A stretch of DNA of 17,848 bases from Planctomycetota bacterium (lineage in GTDB: Bacteria > Planctomycetota > Planctomycetia > Pirellulales > Pirellulaceae). The translations under genes were made by a program, and so were the position numbers. The notes beneath the pieces are model-generated. The model worked only from the letters and a program-made list of their open reading frames with translations, had not been told where the DNA came from and searched no databases. Below are positions 1 through 5,386 of this stretch, piece after piece. The stretch is taken from contig JAPLNJ010000260.1 of the NCBI GenBank assembly GCA_026692885.1, positions 1 through 17,848 of the forward strand. Direction: 5' to 3'. Every line of letters begins with the position of its first letter. Within the stretch, counting starts at the first letter, position 1.

Positions 1-26
1 TTTCCCGCCGATGCCTGGTTATGGGC

Positions 27-1571
27 CTACGCCAAAATTTCCTGCGCCGCCTCGAAGTTCTTTCGGGCGTGTTTTTCCAGCAGGCCCTCGTCCGTCTCGG
101 CAAACGCGTCCACCCAAGCGTCTCGAGCTTGACGCATTTCAGAGGCTGCATCAACGGCTTTCCCGGCATCCAGAGCCGCCTGTTGGACGATCTCCACCCG
201 TTTCCGCCGATGGTCTCGCTCGGCCTGCCTCGCGGCCTGCAGGACTCTCGCCGCTGCTTGCGACTCGTAAACGTAGGATGCTCCCATGCCGATCGTGAAC
301 GCCAGACCTGCCAGCACCAACAGGGGTGTCACGACGCGCAGGAAGTTGTGCAGAATAAGATTCTCTGCGCCCACCAATCGGCCCAAACCGCGATCCGCAA
401 ACTGTACCAGCCTTACCATCGCTCCCGAGAGCCTGCGGACGAGGGTGACGACACGGCGTGTGAGAACCTCCGCCAGCCCGACCATTGGTACGATTTCCGC
501 CTCCACCACCTCCACGGTTGGCACGATCACGGCGGGCACGACGATCTCGGGCAACACTTCACTAGCGGGAAACGTGCCGCTGCCGGTCTGGCGAGTCCGG
601 CCGTCCAGCATCGCGGCCACCTGCTGCTGGTCGGCGGGCAGCAATGGCCGGACGCGACCATGCTGGACGATCTCGTCCAGCAGCGGAACACAGTCCAGCG
701 GCGACTGCGCAGCAATCAGCAGCCGCCCGACCAGCCCGCGCTCCTCCTCGCCTCCCAAGGCCCACAACGTACGGAAGACTTCCGATTCGCCCGGGTTCCG
801 GAAATCCACTTCCCGGAATAGCAGGTTGTCCCCGTTGTCAAACCGCTGCCACAGGTCCTGCGGATTCAGCAGCAAACAGCGGATCGCCGTGTAAATGGCC
901 AAATGGGAAAATCGATCCACCTCAACGCTATAGAGCTTGTCGCGCAGCCGCTGCGGGTGTTGGTACGCCGGATGGCCTAACTCCCCCGATCGCGTTGCCG
1001 ACAAGCTGGGCACATGCATCCCGTCGTAGTCGATCAGCTTGATCGCCAGACGGCCGGCGCGCGAGCCCGGCACCAGCAGGACATTCCCGTGCTGCAGGTC
1101 CGCGTGTGCGATCCGCGCCTGCCGCAGTCGCACCGCCAGTTTCACCCACAGTCCCAGCAGCACGCTCAGCGTCTTGGGCTGGTTGAGGGAGCCGCTGACA
1201 AACTGGTTCAAGCTCCGGCCTTCGATCCAGTGCATTTTCAAGCAAGGATACCACTGGCCGCTAATCCGGATGCCCGGCTCCACAAAGGCGAAATCGACCA
1301 TGAAGGACAGCCCGGTCCGCTGCAGGTGGGCACTGATCTCACGGTATCGCTCCCGCAGGCCGGGCGCCTCGCGGGTAAAGCATTTGACGGCCCAAGTGTT
1401 GCCCGTGGCCGGGCAGTGCACCCGGTAGACATCGGCGAAGCCGCCGGAGTAGGCCATGGGCAGGCCCAAGGCGTTCAGCGCCACCTGTCCCGCACGCAAC
1501 TCCTCGTCGCTGAGCGAAGCGTGGAGGTTCTGGATCGCTGTTGCGTACTCAGTTGGTTGCGGCCAAGCCAT
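27..1571 (-). CDS. Atypical protein-kinase-like protein with C-terminal membrane anchor
   Basis: A 514-residue protein from ATG at 1571. An in-frame TTG at 1586 would add five residues, but neither start has a clear ribosome site and I prefer ATG. The N-terminal half has kinase-fold landmarks: a glycine loop SGGFADVY (42-49), the lysine of AVKCF (Lys63), a catalytic loop HADLQHGN (156-163) with Asp158 and Asn163, and LIDYDG with Asp181 in the DFG position. The HAD catalytic loop and the missing APE segment place it nearer the atypical kinases (RIO/LPS-kinase-like) than PknB. After a linker rich in Val, Pro and Glu (335-365) comes one hydrophobic helix (410-433) preceded by arginines. This predicts a cytoplasmic kinase and an external helical, coiled-coil-like tail (436-514). 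It lies downstream of the PknB-like kinase on the same strand, about 420 bp away. The kinase fold is well supported; the substrate is unknown. Confidence 0.85.
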   Translation of the reverse strand: MAWPQPTEYATAIQNLHASLSDEELRAGQVALNALGLPMAYSGGFADVYRVHCPATGNTWAVKCFTREAPGLRERYREISAHLQRTGLSFMVDFAFVEPGIRISGQWYPCLKMHWIEGRSLNQFVSGSLNQPKTLSVLLGLWVKLAVRLRQARIAHADLQHGNVLLVPGSRAGRLAIKLIDYDGMHVPSLSATRSGELGHPAYQHPQRLRDKLYSVEVDRFSHLAIYTAIRCLLLNPQDLWQRFDNGDNLLFREVDFRNPGESEVFRTLWALGGEEERGLVGRLLIAAQSPLDCVPLLDEIVQHGRVRPLLPADQQQVAAMLDGRTRQTGSGTFPASEVLPEIVVPAVIVPTVEVVEAEIVPMVGLAEVLTRRVVTLVRRLSGAMVRLVQFADRGLGRLVGAENLILHNFLRVVTPLLVLAGLAFTIGMGASYVYESQAAARVLQAARQAERDHRRKRVEIVQQAALDAGKAVDAASEMRQARDAWVDAFAETDEGLLEKHARKNFEAAQEILA

Positions 1572-1652
1572 TGTCGCTAGCACCAAACGGTTTTCGGGGT
1601 TGTCGGTGTCACGAATGGGGTTTTACGGTTTCGCATAGACGGATCGTCGGCT

Positions 1653-1748
1653 GGGGTCAGACGTACAGATTTCAGTTTTCGCGGTCGTGTGCCCAAGCCC
1701 ATAAAAAGCCTTCTGCCCGCGAAAACTGAAATCTGTACGTCTGACCCC
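1653..1748. repeat. Perfect 32-bp inverted repeat with 32-nt spacer (REP/MITE-like)
   Basis: The left arm (1653-1684) begins GGGGTCAGACGTACAG. The right arm (1717-1748) is its exact reverse complement, ending CTGACCCC. The spacer at 1685-1716 is also 32 nt, giving a 96-bp unit. The arms can form a very stable hairpin or cruciform. I see no target duplication at its edges and no transposase in the window. Its form fits a repetitive extragenic palindrome or a small non-autonomous element moved by an external Y1-type (TnpA-REP) transposase. That origin is inference. It may also protect or terminate the transcript from the upstream kinase, though no T-run follows. Confidence 0.8.
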
Positions 1749-1856
1749 TTGTCTCGCGCCCTGTCCCTGCTGAACCGTTAAGTCTCATTCCTTACTCGCA
1801 AGGGCGAAAATAACGTTTGTCGCTAGCGCCTAAGGTTGTTGGATGCGTGCCTGTCG

Positions 1857-1977
1857 TAGGTCAGCCTTTCCAGGCTGACGGTCGGTTCGTGTCAGGCTGG
1901 AAAGCCTGACCTACTTGGTGTCAGGCTGGAAAGCCTGACCTACTTGGTGTCAGGCTGGAAAGCCTGACCTACTTGGT
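1857..1977. repeat. Three tandem 29-bp hairpin units plus an inverted diverged copy
   Basis: Three consecutive identical or near-identical units start at 1891, 1920 and 1949, each 29 bp. Each contains the palindrome GTCAGGCTGGAAAGCCTGAC, an 8-bp stem closed by GGAA, followed by a CTACTTGG tail. Just before them, at about 1857-1880, lies a diverged copy in the opposite orientation (reading TAGGTCAGCC, then TTTCCAGGCTGAC). The last unit ends 18 bp from the stop codon of the PknB-like kinase, so the hairpins lie in the 3' region of that transcript. They could act as a weak terminator or stabiliser. I recall repeats of this style as frequent in planctomycete intergenic DNA, but this was not searched. 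Confidence 0.85.
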
Positions 1978-1994
1978 GGTGGTCCCAGGTCGCG

Positions 1995-4115
1995 TCAGTG
2001 TCGCAAAGGCGTCAGCGTAATCTTGGTGAAGCGATAGACGCTGCTGTGCGTGCCGAGAAAGATCCCGGGACGTGCGTCGCGGGGCAGCCAGCGCTCGTCG
2101 ATCGGCGAGGACAGCTCGTCGCGGTGATGTACGAGTTGCACGCGATTCTCGTAGGCCACCAGATATCCTTCTCGGCGGACGATGCAGGTGTAGGTGTTGG
2201 GTGCTCCACCGGTGAAGCCGAACTCGGACGCCGCGGAATTGGTCTTCCCGCGTTGGCCGTCCTTCTGCTGCGTCTCGGAATCCACTCCAGTCGCTCCCAA
2301 CGCCACGGGCACCTGTCGCCCCTGCCAGATCAGACCGGCCACCAACGGTCCGACCGTGGCGCACTGGGCCACGATTTCCAGCCGGTACTGTTCTGGCGGC
2401 GTGTACGGCAGTCTGACCCGCGCGTATGGTTCGTCGGGCGAGACCAAGGTCCGACCGTCGAATCGCCAGCCGCCGGTCTTCTTCTCCAGATCGGGACGCA
2501 GCAGAGCCAGCAGGTCCACCGGGGCCGGTTGCAGGCTGCGAATCAGCCAGAGGCCCGCCAGGCTCGGCAACACGACGGCGATGACAGCGGCCTGGACCAG
2601 CACCCGCCGACGAGGAGGCCACTGCAGCCAGGGTCGAAAACGCCAGGCTGGCGGTCGTGCGGGGCTCGTCGCGAGCGGGACTTGGGGTGCGGACTTCGCA
2701 AACTCCTCCTGGGCCTGATGCGGCGCAGTCCACGGCACGGTATCGTCCAATTGGCTCTTAGCGCTGGACCCGCCCACATCCTGCGGTGCGGCTGCCTGGC
2801 CTGCCGACGCGGCCTGTGCCAGCGGCTGGGTTGGCAGTAGCTCGTGGTGGTCGCCCGGGGCGGGCATCGCTTCGGCGTGATCCAGCAGAGCCGCCAGATC
2901 GTGCCCTTGGGCCAAATCCCGCAAGGACTCGGCCAAGTCCGCAGGCCGCTGCACGCGGTCCTGGGGGGCCTTGGCCAACAGCGATAGAACGCATTGCTCC
3001 AGGAATTCGGACACGTCAGGACGGGAGTTCCGCAAGGTCGGAACCGGAGCGCTGCGGTGGGCCTCCATCACTTGCTGGTAGTCTTCGAATTGGGGCCGGC
3101 TATAGGGCGGACGTCCGAGCAGCAGGCAGTACAGTGTGCAACCCAGACTGTACAGGTCCGAACGGATGTCCGAGGTCTGTTGCCAGTACTGTTCGGGTGC
3201 CATGTAGGGAAAGGTGCCGGCGACTCGCCCGTAGGGGATCGCGGGGTCCCGCAAGCTCGCGTAGCCGCACAGCGAGGCGAGACCGAAATCGACGACCTTT
3301 ACCTGGACCTCACCCAGGTTGGGCGGGCAACGTCCCAGCACGATGTTCTTGGGCTTGATGTCGCGACGCACCAACTTGTGGTGGTGCGCCTGTTCGAGCG
3401 CCAGGGCGGCACACCGGACGACCTCGCAGGCGTCGGGCACCGAGAGCGTCCCCACCCGCTTCAGCAACCCATCCAGGTCCAGACCTTCCACGTACTCCAT
3501 CACGAGATAGTGCTGCCCATCGGCCGTGCCGGCATCGCGCGCCGAGACGATATTGGGATGCGCCAAGTTACCGATGACGCGCATCTCTCGTTCGAAGCGG
3601 GTTTCGGCCTCCAGATCGTGGGCCTGAGTCTCACGCATCACCTTCAACGCGACCCGGGTGCCGAGTTTGGTGTGGATGGCCTCGTAAACTTTCCCCATCC
3701 CGCCCACGCCCAGCACGCCCAGAATCCGATAGTTGGGAATCTTGGGCCAGGTGTCGGCGTCCGTGGTCTCCGGCGGGACACTCGCCGGAGCTGTGGGTGG
3801 CTGCGGGAAGACCGTGGCGAAGACCTCGCGAACCAGATCCTGATGGCCGGGGAACCGCCGCAAATAGCTGTCTTGATCGGGCACGGCGTCCCGGACGAGC
3901 CACGCCTCCAGTTCCAGCAACAGGAGTTCTCGCAGCAGCACCGAACGTTCGGGCTCGGAGAGCCCGCCGAGCAGCCCTTCCATGCGGGGCCGACCCTCGA
4001 CGTACAACTGGTGCTCAAAGTAGTCGCAGAGCTCGTCAATGCGTCTGGCCTGTTCCGGCGACAAATCGCGAAAGTGCAGGACTGCGACCACCAGCAGTGC
4101 GTCATCGGTCTTCAT
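1995..4115 (-). CDS. PknB-like Ser/Thr protein kinase, transmembrane, with DUF1080-like C-terminal domain
   Basis: A 706-residue protein. Residues 1-105 form a helical leader ending in an SYLRRFPGH-type segment that I associate with planctomycete kinases. The kinase domain runs from about 128 to 402. It has the glycine loop GVGGMGKVYE (136-145), Lys158 in VALKVM, catalytic-loop RRDIKPKN with Asp252, Lys254 and Asn257, DFG (276-278) and MAPE (305-308). The histidine of HRD is replaced by Arg250. A Pro/Ala/Gln-rich juxtamembrane stretch (420-500) leads through an Arg/Trp patch to one membrane helix (503-526). Residues 530-706, outside, hold a beta-rich region with GWRFDG and an FGFTGGAPNTY segment, resembling the LamG/DUF1080 type. 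ATG at 4115 is the only good start; no strong ribosome site precedes it. It follows the ECF sigma gene on the same strand after 342 bp. The likely role is envelope sensing coupled to Ser/Thr phosphorylation; targets are unknown. Confidence 0.95.
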   Translation of the reverse strand: MKTDDALLVVAVLHFRDLSPEQARRIDELCDYFEHQLYVEGRPRMEGLLGGLSEPERSVLLRELLLLELEAWLVRDAVPDQDSYLRRFPGHQDLVREVFATVFPQPPTAPASVPPETTDADTWPKIPNYRILGVLGVGGMGKVYEAIHTKLGTRVALKVMRETQAHDLEAETRFEREMRVIGNLAHPNIVSARDAGTADGQHYLVMEYVEGLDLDGLLKRVGTLSVPDACEVVRCAALALEQAHHHKLVRRDIKPKNIVLGRCPPNLGEVQVKVVDFGLASLCGYASLRDPAIPYGRVAGTFPYMAPEQYWQQTSDIRSDLYSLGCTLYCLLLGRPPYSRPQFEDYQQVMEAHRSAPVPTLRNSRPDVSEFLEQCVLSLLAKAPQDRVQRPADLAESLRDLAQGHDLAALLDHAEAMPAPGDHHELLPTQPLAQAASAGQAAAPQDVGGSSAKSQLDDTVPWTAPHQAQEEFAKSAPQVPLATSPARPPAWRFRPWLQWPPRRRVLVQAAVIAVVLPSLAGLWLIRSLQPAPVDLLALLRPDLEKKTGGWRFDGRTLVSPDEPYARVRLPYTPPEQYRLEIVAQCATVGPLVAGLIWQGRQVPVALGATGVDSETQQKDGQRGKTNSAASEFGFTGGAPNTYTCIVRREGYLVAYENRVQLVHHRDELSSPIDERWLPRDARPGIFLGTHSSVYRFTKITLTPLRH

Positions 4116-4457
4116 GGGACTTCATCGGTAAGCGGCTGTAAATAAATAACCTAGCGAATCGGTCCTGCGGTCAATCGTTGAACTTATCCGGCTGCGCCGG
4201 AACCCTAATCTTTCGCCCTAATCTTTCCCCTTAATCTCTCCCCTTAATCTCTCCCTCCATTCCCATGCAGCCGGAGGAAGATTAGGGCGAAAGATTAGGG
4301 CGAAAGATTCGGACGCCCTTCATCGAAACCATCCCAGACTCGCCAGCATTACAAATTCCTATTGGATCAAGTTATTCTTGCGAGGCAACCTAGCCGGCTG
4401 CGCCGATACTTTTCACGATTGCGAATTCCTCTTGAATCACCGCGTCTCCAGCGAGTC
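4116..4457. other. Intergenic region with short-period repeats, no gene seen
   Basis: This 342-bp gap lies between the sigma factor and the PknB-like kinase, both on the minus strand. Besides the opposed 13-bp arrays (4203-4313), the motif CCGGCTGCGCCG occurs twice (4189-4200 and 4393-4404) and can fold as a small hairpin. A roughly 24-bp imperfect direct repeat around AATTCCT (4347-4370 and 4417-4440, about 70 bp apart) lies near the 3' end of the sigma gene. No convincing promoter for the kinase and no T-run terminator for the sigma gene were found. Confidence 0.6.
4203..4313. repeat. Opposed arrays of 13-bp tandem units
   Basis: Four 13-bp units lie head to tail at 4203-4215, 4216-4228, 4229-4241 and 4242-4254. 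The first two follow CCCTAATCTTTCG/C and the last two CCTTAATCTCTCC. After a 20-bp separator, about three units in reverse orientation follow (4275-4313). The copy CGAAAGATTAGGG at 4288-4300 is the exact reverse complement of unit 1. The arms could pair into a long imperfect hairpin. The function is unknown. Confidence 0.8.
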
Positions 4458-5060
4458 CTACTTCCCGTCCGCGGGAGTTCGCTGATCAGCGTCCGCCGCC
4501 CAGCAGATGCAAATCCGTTGGAGCTTGCGCTCGACAGTCCGCGTCGCCAGCGACAGTTCGCCGGCGATCTCCGCATTGTTGTAGCCTTCGAGTCTCCGCA
4601 ACGCAATCAACGCCAGCGCGGGGTCTTCGTGGCGCAAGACTTCCAGGAGATGCTGCAGTTCATCGAGCAATTCCGCCGCGAACTCCGGCGTCGGCTCAGG
4701 GTCGATCACTTCCGCGAGAAAGGCTTCGCCTCGGACCTGGCCGCCACCGCGTTTCAAGGCCGCTTCGTGGCGGATCCAGCTGATGGCCTTCCGCTTCGTG
4801 ATCACCACCAGCAACCGCCACAGATCCTCACGTCCCTCCAGTTTCACGAAATGGCCCTCTTCCGCCCGCCGACAAAAGCTGTGGAAAGCGCTCAGTGCCA
4901 CGTCGTCCGCTTCGTCCGCAGCCGCTCGCAAGGTCCCCAGCCGCGCGCGGGCGACCCCGGCCAAGCGGCCAAAGTACCGCGCCCAGAGCTGCGCCACGGC
5001 ATCCTCGTCGCCTGTCTGCAGGCCCCGCATCCAACGCGTCACCGATCCCGTGTTTTCCAT
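4458..5060 (-). CDS. ECF-type RNA polymerase sigma factor
   Basis: A 200-residue sigma-70 family protein lacking regions 1 and 3, the layout of ECF sigma factors. The open frame extends to 5282, but the conserved part begins at MENTGSVTRW. The preceding residues look like translated intergenic DNA, so I take ATG at 5060, with a weak GGCGACG upstream. Region 2 spans about 16-100: a helix around LWARYFGRLAGVARARL, an acidic segment ADEADDVALSAFHSF (48-62), and the region 2.3/2.4 helix WRLLVVITKRKAISWIRHE (81-99). Region 4 spans about 145-187, with the helix-turn-helix LEGYNNAEIAGELSLATRTV (157-176) followed by ERKLQRI. The style matches the PF07638-like ECF group abundant in planctomycetes. No anti-sigma gene is adjacent. 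The kinase gene downstream on the same strand suggests phosphorylation may control it, which is inference. It is divergent from the giant Ig-like gene and could drive that operon. Confidence 0.93.
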   Translation of the reverse strand: MENTGSVTRWMRGLQTGDEDAVAQLWARYFGRLAGVARARLGTLRAAADEADDVALSAFHSFCRRAEEGHFVKLEGREDLWRLLVVITKRKAISWIRHEAALKRGGGQVRGEAFLAEVIDPEPTPEFAAELLDELQHLLEVLRHEDPALALIALRRLEGYNNAEIAGELSLATRTVERKLQRICICWAADADQRTPADGK

Positions 5061-5181
5061 AACCGCGTCGCCTAGGTTTGTCAGGGGGAAATTCGTTGCG
5101 TGTCCGCACCACAGCCGGCGCCAGTCGGCAAGGCACACGACGCGCAGTGAGCCGGTTTCCAGGAACGCTCCGCCAAGCGGT

Positions 5182-5208
5182 ATTATACCCTCTCGGCCGG
5201 CTCCGCAA
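5182..5208 (-). promoter_or_regulatory. Candidate promoter for the ECF sigma gene
   Basis: On the minus strand a perfect TATAAT lies at 5187-5182. A weak TTGCGG sits at 5208-5203, with a short 15-nt spacer. Transcription from it would give a leader of about 115 nt before ATG at 5060. The -10 is good and the -35 poor, so this is only a candidate. Confidence 0.3.
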
Positions 5209-5216
5209 CCATCCGT

Positions 5217-5244
5217 CGGGCAGAAGATAACGGGCAGAAGATAA
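5217..5244. repeat. 14-bp tandem direct repeat in the divergent promoter region
   Basis: CGGGCAGAAGATAA occurs twice with no gap (5217-5230 and 5231-5244). It lies between the two candidate divergent promoters and abuts the plus-strand -35. The position and perfect duplication fit an operator for a dimeric regulator, but a simple slippage duplication is equally possible. Confidence 0.6.
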
Positions 5245-5245
5245 G

Positions 5246-5272
5246 TTGCCAAACCGGCCCGAGTAGTATAAC
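5246..5272 (+). promoter_or_regulatory. Candidate promoter for the plus-strand operon
   Basis: TTGCCA (5246-5251) and TATAAC (5267-5272) each match the sigma-70 consensus at five of six positions. The spacer is 15 nt, shorter than ideal. It would give a leader of roughly 107 nt before ATG at 5387. No other promoter in the 326-bp divergent gap (5061-5386) looked better. An ECF-type promoter recognised by the neighbouring sigma factor cannot be excluded. Confidence 0.35.
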
Positions 5273-5372
5273 CTTGGTCCAAATTGGAATGGGGGATGGC
5301 GAAGCATGTCGGTCCTGATACCCCGTTTGCGATTGGCTTGTAGGCGGGTGTGGCGTTGAACCCCTCTTCGAT

Positions 5373-5378
5373 GAGGAG
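5373..5378 (+). promoter_or_regulatory. Ribosome binding site of the giant Ig-like gene
   Basis: GAGGAG stands 8 nt before ATG at 5387, a strong Shine-Dalgarno match that fixes this start. Confidence 0.75.
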
Positions 5379-5386
5379 CTTGGTCT

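Larger units (their letters stand above)
1587..1994. other. Repeat-rich intergenic region, no gene seen
   Basis: This gap separates two kinase genes on the same strand. I see no credible coding frame. It carries the 32-bp inverted repeat (1653-1748) and the 29-bp tandem hairpins (1857-1977), both listed separately. In addition, the 11-mer TTGTCGCTAGC occurs at 1571-1581, overlapping the start of the downstream kinase, and again at 1817-1827. Both copies are followed by a similar CC-AA-GG context, so the two sites form an imperfect direct repeat of about 20 bp flanking the inverted repeat. No promoter for the downstream kinase was convincing. Confidence 0.7.

Noticed and set aside
1..26. Part of another gene at the left edge
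   Set aside because: Only 26 bp lie beyond the kinase stop codon, with no readable start or motif.
1685..1748. Intrinsic terminator at the 32-bp palindrome
   Set aside because: The hairpin is strong but no T-run follows on either strand and the loop is long, so it is not called a terminator.
1857..1977. CRISPR array
   Set aside because: The 29-bp units are directly contiguous with no spacers and contain their own hairpin; no cas genes are present.
2994..4145. Long plus-strand open frame (383 codons) opposite the PknB-like kinase
   Set aside because: It is antisense to a gene with clear kinase motifs. High GC with strong third-position bias makes long mirror frames, and its translation shows no recognisable domain.
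5061..5282. N-terminal extension of the ECF sigma factor by 74 residues
   Set aside because: The extension covers the candidate promoters and the 14-bp repeat and has no sigma-like content. The conserved part begins at the ATG at 5060.
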